The notes: generated from the letters alone by a model not told the origin. 64,000 nucleotides of DNA from Massilia rhizosphaerae (GCF_016093545.1 NZ_JADKYX010000024.1:1-64000); one strand, 5' to 3'; positions 34,771-43,093 are shown, numbered from the stretch's first letter. Numbers and translations: made by a program.

Positions 34771-35157
34771 CTAAGGTAACCAGATCTCTTTTAGCTCTTT
34801 TGTTCTTTGCTCCGTCCGTTCCTTAAGACACGATTCCACTAACGCGGCGCGCATTGAGCCATGCTGAAAAATGCGATCCTGAACCTGACAGTCGGCATCA
34901 CGAAATTTAACCCATTCTCGCTGCGCAGTCACTAACGCAACCTTCGCAGCAGCTCGGTCGGGATCGCTCCCTAAGAGTTTGATTGCCGCCTGGTAAGCGT
35001 TGTTTAGCTGTGCATCGGCTTTTAGAAAATCATCGTGCGCACAAATTGCGCTATCCAAACCCGATCCATCGTTATGGCAAATCGGTCCCTGTGCCTGTGC
35101 GATTCCAGAGAAAATTGTGATAACAATATAAAGAATTGCTGAGCGCGTGGTCACCAT
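34771..35157 (-). CDS. LprI/DUF1311 family secreted protein
   Basis: Protein of 128 residues. A signal peptide (YIVITIFSGIAQA) is followed by a LprI-like (DUF1311) domain. Diagnostic features are CHNDGSGLDSAICAHDDFLK, the LNNAYQAAIKLL helix, and AQREWVKFRDADC, with four cysteines. Several members inhibit lysozyme or bind peptidoglycan, so a periplasmic protective role is plausible. It is a unit of the minus-strand array with repeat E at its 3' side. Confidence 0.8.
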   Translation of the reverse strand: MVTTRSAILYIVITIFSGIAQAQGPICHNDGSGLDSAICAHDDFLKADAQLNNAYQAAIKLLGSDPDRAAAKVALVTAQREWVKFRDADCQVQDRIFQHGSMRAALVESCLKERTEQRTKELKEIWLP

Positions 35158-35202
35158 ATCGAGTATTTTTAACGAGATAAAATTATGGCATGCACCTGTC
35201 GT

Positions 35203-35240
35203 TGAACGTACGGCAGTTCTCGACCCGAAGCGGGCCTTTC
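35203..35240. repeat. Array repeat I (remnant)
   Basis: A short remnant ending CGACCCGAAGCGGGCC, with a possible left end in GAACGTACGGCAG. Most of the repeat is lost. It lies 37 bases 3' of the stop of the 108-residue gene. Confidence 0.45.
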
Positions 35241-35277
35241 ATAAGGTCGGCAGCCGGCAAAAGTGGTGAAATGATCT

Positions 35278-35604
35278 TTAGTTGGACTCACTGCCGCCTA
35301 TACTCTGCTTTTGCCATGATTTAATGGCGTTCATAACCCTTTTTCCTGTCGTGGAGTCATAAGCAATATCGCGCACAGCATACTTAGACCCAGGCCTTAA
35401 AATCGGCACATTGTTATGGATGCTGACTGCTAGATCCCGCACGTAGGCTTTGCCATTTTCTACGTAATGCTTAACTTCTTCATCATTCATTTGGATTAGA
35501 ACGCTGTAGCCAACTGCACCATGATCGCAATTGGCATCCAAATAAAGATCATCCCCATCGCGCAGCAGAAAATAAGTGTATGGCTCGTGTTCGACAACAA
35601 ACAT
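35278..35604 (-). CDS. Small hypothetical protein (108 aa)
   Basis: Protein of 108 residues beginning MFVVEHEPYTYFLLRDGDDL. It looks like a compact beta-rich soluble protein (ANCDHGAVGYSVLIQMNDEE, then KAYVRDLAVSIHNNVPILRP). No family is recognised. It lies 17 bases 3' of the zinc-ribbon gene, with no repeat between them, so the pair may be one cassette or operon. Confidence 0.6.
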   Translation of the reverse strand: MFVVEHEPYTYFLLRDGDDLYLDANCDHGAVGYSVLIQMNDEEVKHYVENGKAYVRDLAVSIHNNVPILRPGSKYAVRDIAYDSTTGKRVMNAIKSWQKQSIGGSESN

Positions 35605-35621
35605 GATTTTTCAATAAAATT

Positions 35622-35846
35622 TTAGCAATACTGCCGCGCGTACGATTCGAGGTAGCCACAATTCGTACAACGGAAAGTTCGCACGTTATATGTCACTTTG
35701 CCTTTGATAGTCATCCCCCCTAGGAATGACTTTTCATCAGGGCTGCCCGACACCCAGACTTCCGATGACAAGTCGTTGTAATGCCCCTTCTCCAGCAGAA
35801 ATCCTTCTTCCATACTTGAATGGCATTTTGCACACTCATAAGACAT
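35622..35846 (-). CDS. Small zinc-ribbon protein (74 aa)
   Basis: Protein of 74 residues starting MSYECAKCHSSMEEGFLLEK. Two CxxC pairs (CAKC near the start and CTNC in RTFRCTNCGYLESYA) would bind one zinc. It resembles short PF20097-type zinc-ribbon proteins with a buried beta hairpin between the pairs. An AAAGGAAAACG sequence precedes the start. It is the first gene of the second array block, next to repeat F. Confidence 0.7.
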   Translation of the reverse strand: MSYECAKCHSSMEEGFLLEKGHYNDLSSEVWVSGSPDEKSFLGGMTIKGKVTYNVRTFRCTNCGYLESYARQYC

Positions 35847-35884
35847 ACACGTTTTCCTTTAGCATCTTCAATCGCTCGTGGTCG

Positions 35885-35980
35885 AACGACTGCTTCTGGC
35901 CGAACTTGGCCATTGGATTCACCATAGTAGGTTGCCCACGAGGAAAAGTCACGTGGTGTCACGATCGGCGGTCCAGTGTT
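35885..35980. repeat. Array repeat F (boundary copy)
   Basis: A 96-base copy beginning AACGACTGCTTCTGGCCG, with the conserved GGAAAAGTCACG segment and a shortened right arm ending GGCGGTCCAGTGTT. It marks the 5' edge of the minus-strand array before the CoA-transferase gene. Confidence 0.65.
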
Positions 35981-36089
35981 CGTCTCATGTTGCTTTTGTG
36001 GCAAGCATTGGTTTTGTGAGTGGCCCCAGGCTTGCCCATCGCGCAACGCATGCGCACAATAGCCGGAACGAATTCATGGAAGGACAAGC

Positions 36090-37301
36090 ATGCACACAGC
36101 AAGCAAGACCCCCGCCGCGCCGCTCGAGGGCGTACGCGTCATCGAAATGGGGCAATTGATCGCCGGCCCGTTCGCCGGCAAGACGCTCGGCGATTTCGGC
36201 GCGGACGTCATCAAGATCGAGGCGCCCGACGGCGGCGATCCGCTGCGTAACTGGCGGATGATCAAGGAGGGGACCTCCGTGTGGTGGCAGGTCCAGTCGC
36301 GCAACAAGCGGTCGCTGGCGCTCGACCTGCGCAGCAGCGAGGGGCAGGACATCGCGCGCAAGCTGGTCGCCGAAGCGGACGTGTTGATCGAGAATTTTCG
36401 TCCCGGCACGCTGGAAGGCTGGGGCATGGGGTGGGATGTGCTGTCCCAGCTGAATCCGGGCCTGGTCATGTTGCGCATCTCCGGGTATGGCCAGACGGGG
36501 CCGTACCGCGACCTGCCCGGCTTCGGCATGATCGGCGAGGCGATGGGCGGACTGCGCCACCTCACCGGCGAGCCGGGACGGGTGCCCGTGCGCTGCGGCG
36601 TGTCGATCGGCGACACGCTGGCCGCGCTGCACGGCGTGATCGGCGTCCTGACCGCGCTGTACCACCGCAAGGTGAATGGCGGCCAGGGGCAGGTGATCGA
36701 CGTTGCCTTGCACGAAGCCGTGTTCAACGTGATGGAAAGCCTGATTCCCGAATACAGCGCGTTCGGCGCCGTGCGCGAGCCGGGCGGGAGTGCGCTGCCC
36801 GGCATCGCGCCGTCGAACGCCTACAGCTGCCGCGACGGCGTGGTGCTCGTCGCGGGCAATGGCGACAGCATTTTCAAGCGCTTGATGCACGCCATCGGCC
36901 GGCCCGACCTGGCCGAGGCGCCGGACCTCGCCAACAATGCGGGCCGCGTGGCGCGCGTGGGCGAGATCGACGGCGCCATCGGCGCGTGGACCGCGACACG
37001 CGGCGTGGCCGAGGTGCTGGACGTGCTGGGCCAGGCCCGCGTCCCGGCCGGCAAGGTGTACACGGCCCGCGACATCGCCGAGGATCCGCACTACCGGGCG
37101 CGCGACATGATCGTCAAGCAGGCCACGCGCGACGGCTACGAGGTCGAGGTGCCGGGCATCGTGCCCAAGCTGATGGGCACCCCGGGCGGCATCCGGTCGG
37201 CCGCGCCGCACCTGGGCGAGGACACGGATGCCGTGCTGCGCGAGGTCGGCCTGAGCGAGGAGCAGATCGCGGCGCTGCGCGCGCGCGGCGTCGTGGCCTG
37301 A
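36090..37301 (+). CDS. CaiB/BaiF (class III) CoA-transferase
   Basis: Protein of 403 residues. The family N-terminus is PLEGVRVIEMGQLIAGPFAG with KTLGDFGADVIKIEAPDGGD. The catalytic Asp region is GYGQTGPYRDLPGFGMIGEA, and the conserved ARVPAGKVYTARDIAEDPHY follows near residue 310. It moves CoA between organic acids; the substrate is unknown. It starts 243 bases after the last array gene and carries normal GC-rich codon usage, so it marks the return to core-like sequence. Confidence 0.88.
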   Translation: MHTASKTPAAPLEGVRVIEMGQLIAGPFAGKTLGDFGADVIKIEAPDGGDPLRNWRMIKEGTSVWWQVQSRNKRSLALDLRSSEGQDIARKLVAEADVLIENFRPGTLEGWGMGWDVLSQLNPGLVMLRISGYGQTGPYRDLPGFGMIGEAMGGLRHLTGEPGRVPVRCGVSIGDTLAALHGVIGVLTALYHRKVNGGQGQVIDVALHEAVFNVMESLIPEYSAFGAVREPGGSALPGIAPSNAYSCRDGVVLVAGNGDSIFKRLMHAIGRPDLAEAPDLANNAGRVARVGEIDGAIGAWTATRGVAEVLDVLGQARVPAGKVYTARDIAEDPHYRARDMIVKQATRDGYEVEVPGIVPKLMGTPGGIRSAAPHLGEDTDAVLREVGLSEEQIAALRARGVVA

Positions 37302-37332
37302 CCCGTACGCGACCGGACGCTGGCCGGTCCGC

Positions 37333-38277
37333 TCACCGTAGCGCCGTCTCGCAGCGCGCGATCTCCGTGCGCCCGTGCCCGGCCACGATCTCGTCGCCGT
37401 ACACGGGCAGCTCGAGGTAGGCCCGCTCCGTCGCGCGCACGGCCAGTACATAGGCCTGGCGCACGGTCTTGTGGCGCAGGACGACGCGCGCCACGTAGCC
37501 TGGCGCCAGCACGCGCTGGGCCTTGCGCTTGCCCAGGTCGAGGTAGCCGAATTGCAGGTTCGCCGATTCCACGAGGCCGCCCGGGACGTCGTGCTGGCCC
37601 AGCAGGGCGCCCAGCTGCGCCACGATCTGGCGCGCGCCCGCCTGCGGTTCGATGATGGCCGCGCGGTCCAGCACTTCGCCGTTGGCGGGCCGCACCTGCA
37701 CGGACAGGGCGTCCAGGCGGCCGTCGCCCGCGAGCCGCAGCGCGGCGGACGCGGCGCCCAGGACCGGGATGCCGCCCGCGTACAGCCGCCACGCGCCGAG
37801 CGCGCGGAACAGCGTCGTCGCGGACGCCTTGCCCGCCGGGTCGGCGCCCTGGCCGCGTGTGCGGAACAGGCGTTCGAAGCGCAGTTCGCCGTTCGGTCCG
37901 GCCCAGTCGGACAGGTTGAGCTTGTGCGCGCGTTCCTCGACGAGGCGTTGCAGGACGCCGCGTTCCGCCTCGTGCTCGAAGGGACGCTCGGCCGGGGCGA
38001 GGCCGGAGACGTAGCGCAGCGCGCCGGACGCGTGGTAGACCATGGCGCGCGCGCCGTCCGGCAGGTAGATGACCGCGTGGTCGTCGCGCTGCTGCCAGGT
38101 GCCGCCGTTGTCGTGCGGGCAGTCGCCATGGTCCGCCAGTTGTGCGACGAAGCGGCGGGCGCGGGCCTGCAACTGTTCCTGCGTGGGCGTCTGCAGCAGC
38201 AGCACGTCGGCGTGGTCGGGAATGCGCGCGTCGGCGCAGGTGCCGGCCAGCAGGTGCAGCAGGGTGTGGTCGTTCAT
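37333..38277 (-). CDS. Unrecognised protein, partner of the caspase-like gene (314 aa)
   Basis: Protein of 314 residues from the ATG at 38277 (MNDHTLLHLLAGTCADARIP), with a GGAGGG site upstream. It starts 2 bases after the stop of the upstream gene, so the two are an operon. No transmembrane segment or signal peptide is visible. The middle has RHK-rich helices, and the C-terminal half is beta-rich (AYVLAVRATERAYLELPVYG). No family is recognised. The frame is open far upstream, but that extension lies over the neighbouring gene in another frame. Confidence 0.7.
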   Translation of the reverse strand: MNDHTLLHLLAGTCADARIPDHADVLLLQTPTQEQLQARARRFVAQLADHGDCPHDNGGTWQQRDDHAVIYLPDGARAMVYHASGALRYVSGLAPAERPFEHEAERGVLQRLVEERAHKLNLSDWAGPNGELRFERLFRTRGQGADPAGKASATTLFRALGAWRLYAGGIPVLGAASAALRLAGDGRLDALSVQVRPANGEVLDRAAIIEPQAGARQIVAQLGALLGQHDVPGGLVESANLQFGYLDLGKRKAQRVLAPGYVARVVLRHKTVRQAYVLAVRATERAYLELPVYGDEIVAGHGRTEIARCETALR

Positions 38278-38279
38278 GG

Positions 38280-39029
38280 TCAGCCCTCCGTCCAGTACCA
38301 CAGCAAACACGCCTGCTGCGCAGGCGCCAGGTCGGGCGTCACCGTGCCGTGGCCCCACAGGTGATCGCGGTTGATGGCGCTGCGTTCCCAGCGGATGGCG
38401 CCGTCGTTCCACGTGGCGGCGTCGCCCACGCAGACGGTGATCGGATGGTTGTCGACCCACCAGTCGGAGACGCCGTCGTGCCAGGCGTGCGCCACCGTGT
38501 CGCCGTGGACGAGGCTGTCGCCGACGTCCTCGCCGCATTCGTCCGTCGTGATGCCGTCCCACATCAGGTCCCAGGCGCCGCAGTAGATGTGCATGCGCGC
38601 GAAGATGTTCCACAGGCCCGTGACGGTGGGCAGCGCCGCCGTGTCGCAGGAATAGGCCATCACCCATTCGTTGTTCCAGTCCTCGCCCAGCTGCCAGCGC
38701 GACGAATTGGCCAGCCATTCGGTGACGGGCGTGTCGTACAGCAGCACGGCGTGGCCGGCGGCGTCGTGGTTGCCGTGGGTTTCGATCCAGAACAGGTCGA
38801 CGTCGTCGGCCCAGTGGCGGTCGTCGCCGCCCTGGTCGCTGTCGCGGATGTCGGTCTCCCAGACATCCGTATTGGCCCAGTAGAACGCACGCGTGTGCCC
38901 CGCGCCCCGCAGTTTGTTGTCCAGGCCGTTACTTCGATTGAACGTGTAGGTGAGGTCGCCCGCCGTGTCCACGTGCGCCGCGCGCGCGTGGCTGAAATAG
39001 CGGATGGCTTCGACACCGAAGCGTGCCAT
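38280..39029 (-). CDS. Caspase-like-fold candidate (DUF6345-type) protein
   Basis: Protein of 249 residues beginning MARFGVEAIRYFSHARAAHV. Two features suggest a clan CD (caspase/gingipain-like) peptidase. VDLFWIETHG ends a hydrophobic strand with His85-Gly. EWVMAYSCDT ends another strand with Ser-Cys128. The His-Cys spacing of 43 residues fits caspase-like folds. A later segment (IYCGAWDLMWDG) resembles the strand after the active-site Cys. It may belong to DUF6345, but that name is uncertain. It is the first gene of the pair with the 314-residue protein. There is an AAGGAGAC site before the start. Confidence 0.65.
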   Translation of the reverse strand: MARFGVEAIRYFSHARAAHVDTAGDLTYTFNRSNGLDNKLRGAGHTRAFYWANTDVWETDIRDSDQGGDDRHWADDVDLFWIETHGNHDAAGHAVLLYDTPVTEWLANSSRWQLGEDWNNEWVMAYSCDTAALPTVTGLWNIFARMHIYCGAWDLMWDGITTDECGEDVGDSLVHGDTVAHAWHDGVSDWWVDNHPITVCVGDAATWNDGAIRWERSAINRDHLWGHGTVTPDLAPAQQACLLWYWTEG

Positions 39030-39268
39030 ATTTGTCTCCTTGAAATGCCGATTGCATGAATGCCGGCGCAGCCCCTGTACGGTAAAGGCGCGCGGTCGAT
39101 GCCGGCCTGCTCTGCATCAGCCGTGCGCGTGCACGACATTGATGCAACCCGAGTACGCGCCAGCCGAAGCGCGATATTGATGACGCGAAGAATGATTACG
39201 ATCGCCGGTGCGTGTGTCGGCCGCGCCGGGGATGCGCTACAGTGAGGGACGTCGTGACAGGAGAGACC

Positions 39269-40789
39269 ATGGAATGCGAAATCAAACTGGCCGTGGACGC
39301 GGCCAGTACCGCGCAGCTCAGGAAGTCGCCCGTGCTGCGCGAGCACGCCGTGTCCAAGCCGCAGGACCAGGAGCATGTCGACCGTTATTTCGACACCGCC
39401 GGCTTCGACTTGTGGAAGCACGGTTACGCCCTGCGCGTGCGCAGCGCCGGCGAACACCATGTGCAGACATTGAAGGGCGGCGGCAGCGCCGTGGCCGGCC
39501 TGCACCGGCGGACCGAGCTGGAAGCCGAGATCGCGACCGAAACGCCCGATGCCGACCTATTCGGCAAGCAATTGCGCGACGCGTTGCCCGACCTGGCCCA
39601 TCATCTCGACGGCCAGCAGCTCGCCGCCGAACCGGTCTTCGTCAACCACGCCAAGCGCACGTCGTGGATGCTGGCGCTGCCGGACGGCACGCACGTCGAA
39701 TGCGCGCTGGACGTGGGCGAGCTGCGACACGGCGAGCGCACGGCCCAGGTGCGCGAGCTGGAGCTCGAAGTCAAGGATGGCGATCCCGCCTGCCTGTACG
39801 AACTGGCGCGGCGGCTGCACGAGACGATGCCCGTGCGCATCGAGAACGTCAGCAAGGCCGAGCGCGGCTATGCGCTGGCGACCGAGGACAAGGCGCACGC
39901 CGTCAAGGCGGCACCGGTGACCGTCAAGCGCAAGGCCACGCTGGGCGACGCGCTGGGCGTCATCCTGCAGAACTGCCTGCAGCAGATGCAGGCCAACGAA
40001 GGCGGCGTGCTGGCGGGCGACGTCGAGAGCCTGCACCAGATGCGCGTCGGCCTGCGCCGCCTGCGCGCCGCCCAGGCGATGGTGCGCACCCTCGTGCAGC
40101 TGCCGGAACCGCTGGCGGCCGACATCGAATGGCTCGCGGGCGAACTGGGCGACGCGCGCAACTGGGACGTGTTCCTCGAATCCGTGCTGCCCGGCCTGCC
40201 GTTGGCGGAGGAGCACAAGCCGGCGCTGGCGCGCGTGGAGGCGGCCGCGCGCGAGGAGGCGGAGCGTCATCGGGCGCGCGTGCGGTCGGCCGTCGGCAGC
40301 CCGCGCTACACGACGCTGATGCTGGCGCTGGGCGGCTGGATCGCGGGCAAGGGCTGGCAGCACACGACCCTGCCGGCCGATCCGCTCGAGCAAAGGATCG
40401 CGAAGGCCGCGCCGAAACTCGTGCAGCACGCGGCCGCGCGCGTGCGCAAGCGGGCCCGCGGCTACGACCTGAAGCGGCCGGACTGCCTGCACAAGGTGCG
40501 CATCGCGGCCAAGAAGGAGCGCTATGCGCGCGAGTTCTTTGTCGCGCTGTCGCACGACCGCACGGCGACGCGGCGCCACGATCTGCTGGCCGGCATGCAG
40601 GACGAGCTGGGCGAGATCAACGATGCCTTCGTCGCGCGCACGCTGGTTGCGGAACTGCGCGACCGGGTGCCGCAGGAGGCCGGGCTGCTCGGCTTCATCG
40701 AGGGCGTGCTGGCCGAGCGCGCCCTCGACGCGATGCCGCGTGCGCGCCGCCACGTGAAGGGCCGGCTGCGCGATCGGGCGCGGTTCTGA
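39269..40789 (+). CDS. CYTH-CHAD domain protein
   Basis: Protein of 506 residues from the ATG at 39269 (MECEIKLAVDAASTAQLRKS), with an AGGAGA site upstream. The N-terminal CYTH domain has the ExExK motif in CEIKLAVD and later tunnel residues such as ERGYALATE. The C-terminal CHAD domain is helical and Arg/His-rich (MRVGLRRLRAAQAMVRTLVQ, PDCLHKVRIAAKKERYA). CYTH enzymes hydrolyse triphosphates, and CHAD domains bind inorganic polyphosphate. The role is probably in polyphosphate or phosphate metabolism. Confidence 0.88.
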   Translation: MECEIKLAVDAASTAQLRKSPVLREHAVSKPQDQEHVDRYFDTAGFDLWKHGYALRVRSAGEHHVQTLKGGGSAVAGLHRRTELEAEIATETPDADLFGKQLRDALPDLAHHLDGQQLAAEPVFVNHAKRTSWMLALPDGTHVECALDVGELRHGERTAQVRELELEVKDGDPACLYELARRLHETMPVRIENVSKAERGYALATEDKAHAVKAAPVTVKRKATLGDALGVILQNCLQQMQANEGGVLAGDVESLHQMRVGLRRLRAAQAMVRTLVQLPEPLAADIEWLAGELGDARNWDVFLESVLPGLPLAEEHKPALARVEAAAREEAERHRARVRSAVGSPRYTTLMLALGGWIAGKGWQHTTLPADPLEQRIAKAAPKLVQHAAARVRKRARGYDLKRPDCLHKVRIAAKKERYAREFFVALSHDRTATRRHDLLAGMQDELGEINDAFVARTLVAELRDRVPQEAGLLGFIEGVLAERALDAMPRARRHVKGRLRDRARF

Positions 40790-40800
40790 CCACTATCCCA

Positions 40801-40896
40801 GTAGGGTGGCGTGATTGATGCCGAGGGCATCAATCACGTGCCCACCATGCGTTACCGTGACGCATACGTTTGGTGGGCACGGGGTGCCCACCCTAC
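40801..40896. repeat. REP-like doublet
   Basis: The left unit contains a perfect 13-base stem CGTGATTGATGCC with GGCATCAATCACG around a GAG loop, flanked by GTAGGGTGG and GCCCACC. The right unit (40869-40896) is identical over 28 bases to 8116-8143. Together they look like a REP doublet downstream of the CYTH-CHAD gene. Confidence 0.75.
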
Positions 40897-40914
40897 CCGT
40901 TCTTGGAAGGCAGC

Positions 40915-41499
40915 TCAAGCCTTCACGGCCAGGAACTCGCCTTTTCCGACGGGGACGAGGCTCGTCGTGAAGCCGCGGTCGGTGCGCACCGTCGCCGTGA
41001 AATCGGCCATCTCCTCCGCGTGCGACGTCGCGTTGTCGACCACGAGCAGGCCGCCCGGACGCAGCACGCGGCGCACGTCAAGCCACCAGTCCAGGTAGGC
41101 GCTGCGTTGCGAATCGAGGAAGATCAGGTCGAACGACGCGTCGAACAGCCTCGCCAGCATCGTGCCGGCATCGCCTTCGAGCAATGTGATGCGGGTGTCC
41201 AGCCCGGCGCGGGCAAAGTTGGCGCGCGCCATTTCGATCTTGCCGTGGGCCAGTTCGATCGTCGTGACGGCGCCGCCGACGTCCGCCACGGCGTCGGCCA
41301 GCCACAGCGTGGAATAGCCGTTCGACGTGCCGATCTCGAGGATGCGGCGGGCGCCCGTCGCCTTGGCCAGCACGGCGAGGAATGCGCCCGTGTCGGGCGT
41401 GATGTTGAGCATGCGGATGGCGCGGTTGGCCGGGTCGCCGTCGTGCGCATCGCCGAAGGCGGCCAGTTCGTCGAGCAGGGTCTTGAGGTGCGGGTCCAA
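40915..41499 (-). CDS. O-methyltransferase (class I SAM-dependent)
   Basis: Protein of 194 residues. The SAM motif I is RRILEIGTSNGYSTLWLADA, the acidic residue is at the end of the next strand (VTTIELAHGKIEMARANF), and FDLIFLDSQRSAYLDWWLDV is the O-methyltransferase metal-site region. VLRPGGLLVVDNATSHAE follows. The target is unknown; catechol or flavonoid-type small molecules are typical for the family. It is on the minus strand, downstream of the S41 peptidase gene but with a terminator between. Confidence 0.85.
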   Translation of the reverse strand: MDPHLKTLLDELAAFGDAHDGDPANRAIRMLNITPDTGAFLAVLAKATGARRILEIGTSNGYSTLWLADAVADVGGAVTTIELAHGKIEMARANFARAGLDTRITLLEGDAGTMLARLFDASFDLIFLDSQRSAYLDWWLDVRRVLRPGGLLVVDNATSHAEEMADFTATVRTDRGFTTSLVPVGKGEFLAVKA

Positions 41500-41530
41500 A
41501 ACAATCTCCTATCTTGCCACAGGGGCACGC

Positions 41531-41568
41531 AAAAAAACGCTGTTCCCGCGCGGGCGGAAACAGCGTTT
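41531..41568 (-). terminator. Intrinsic terminator between the S41 peptidase and O-methyltransferase genes
   Basis: On the minus strand, AAACGCTGTTTCCGCC pairs with the complementary GGGAACAGCGTTT arm and is followed by TTTTTTT. It lies about 136 bases after the S41 peptidase stop and 31 bases before the O-methyltransferase start. Confidence 0.8.
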
Positions 41569-41704
41569 CGAATTGGTGCCGGTATGTTTCCCGACCGCCG
41601 GCGCCGGTAGGGCGGCCGCGCCGCCTTGTGCTCTTTTCCCTAGGAGCGACGCATATTCTGACGGCCGAATATGACGCCGGTTTGACGTCCATGTGACGCC
41701 CCCG

Positions 41705-43093
41705 TTACGGCGCGCCGATGGACGCGATGGCGCCGCCCCAACGGCGCAGCAGGCCGGCCAACGTCGGCGTGTGCTTGTCGGCCGGCGTCAGGGCCGCCAC
41801 CGCCGCATGCAAGGCCTTGTCGTCGCGCGTGCCGAACGTGCGCGTCGATTCGGGCGGTTCGCGCCGCGCATCCGCCGTCGGCGTCGGCGGCTGGGTCGCG
41901 GGCAGGTGCTTCGCGAGATCCGCCTCGCGCAGCAGCAGGCCGTCGGCGGCGGCCGAGGAGGGCGGCACTGCGGGGGCCACGACGATGTCGGGTGTGACGC
42001 CGCGGGCCTGGATCTCGTGGCCGTTCGGCGTGAAGTAGCGCGCCACGGTGAACTTGATGCCGCTGTCCGCGTCGAGCGGAACGACGGACTGGATCGAGCC
42101 CTTGCCGAACGTGCGCGTACCGATCACGGTGGCGCGGTGCTGGTCCTGCAGGGCGCCCGTGACCAGCTCCGCGGCCGAGGCGGAGGCGCCGTTCACGAGC
42201 ACCGTCAGCGGCACGGTGCGGGTCCACGCGGGCAGGCCCGCCAGCACGTCGGGGTGGCCCGGCGCGCGGTAATAGCGCGCGTCGACGGTGACGGTGGCGT
42301 TGGCGCCCGGTTCCCTCCCGCGCGCCGAGAACAGCACGGTGCCCGGCGGCAGGAATGCGCCGGCGACGGCCACGCCCGCCGCCACCAGGCCGCCCGGATC
42401 GTTGCGCAGGTCCAGGATCAGGCCGCGCGGCGCCTCCTTGCCGTCCAGTTTTTTCAGCGCGGCGGCCAGGTCGCCCGCCGTGGCGCCGCCGAATTCCGAG
42501 ATGCGGATCCACGCCAGGCCGGGCGCCGCCATGCGCACGCGTACCGTGTCGTTGTGCAGGTCCGCGCGCGTGATGCGCAGCGTCTCGACCTTGCCGCGGC
42601 GCGCGACGCCGACCGCGACGACCGTCCCCGGCACGCCGTGCATGCGCCGCGCCACGTCCTCGTTCGTCATGCCGGCGACGGGCACGCCGTCAACCGAAAC
42701 GATCGCGTCGCCCGGCGCGATGCCGGCCCGTTCGGCCGGGCTGCCGTCGGTGGCGGCGACGACGCGCAGCTGGTCGCGGTTGCCTTCGACCTCGATGCCG
42801 ATGCCCACATACTCGCCGCTGTTCTCGCGCCCGACGTCGCGCATGGCGTCCTTGTCCAGGTAGCTCGAGTGGGCGTCCAGCGCGGCCAGCATGCCGGCCA
42901 TGGCGCCGTCGAACAGCGCCTTGTCGTCGGTCTCGCCCACGTAGTTCCGCTTGATCATTGCGTACGTGGCCAGCAGCCGCTCCACCTGGGCCTGGGGCAG
43001 CTTCAGCGCGGGCGCGGGCGTGTCCTCGGCGTGGACGACGGGCGCGCAGGCCAGGAAGAGGGCGCCGAGGGCGGCGCGCGCGGTGCGTTGCAT
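41705..43093 (-). CDS. S41 family carboxy-terminal processing peptidase
   Basis: Protein of 462 residues. A signal peptide (AALGALFLACAPVVHAEDTP) is followed by an N-terminal helical domain and a PDZ domain (VEGNRDQLRVVAATDGSPAE and GIAPGDAIVSVDGVPV). The catalytic core carries the Ser in VNGASASAAELVTGALQDQH and the Lys in GTRTFGKGSIQSVVPLD, the Ser/Lys dyad of CtpA peptidases. It probably processes or degrades periplasmic proteins. The start at 43093 is supported by the signal peptide. Confidence 0.88.
   Translation of the reverse strand: MQRTARAALGALFLACAPVVHAEDTPAPALKLPQAQVERLLATYAMIKRNYVGETDDKALFDGAMAGMLAALDAHSSYLDKDAMRDVGRENSGEYVGIGIEVEGNRDQLRVVAATDGSPAERAGIAPGDAIVSVDGVPVAGMTNEDVARRMHGVPGTVVAVGVARRGKVETLRITRADLHNDTVRVRMAAPGLAWIRISEFGGATAGDLAAALKKLDGKEAPRGLILDLRNDPGGLVAAGVAVAGAFLPPGTVLFSARGREPGANATVTVDARYYRAPGHPDVLAGLPAWTRTVPLTVLVNGASASAAELVTGALQDQHRATVIGTRTFGKGSIQSVVPLDADSGIKFTVARYFTPNGHEIQARGVTPDIVVAPAVPPSSAAADGLLLREADLAKHLPATQPPTPTADARREPPESTRTFGTRDDKALHAAVAALTPADKHTPTLAGLLRRWGGAIASIGAP

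Noticed and set aside
28113..35980. CRISPR array
   Set aside because: The repeats are about 110 bases, are separated by genes of 240 to 840 bases, and are palindromic. No cas genes are present.
28113..35980. Canonical integron attC sites
   Set aside because: RYYYAAC and GTTRRRY boxes are not present at the expected ends. An ACCTAAC near 28908 looks coincidental, since no other copy has it in that place.
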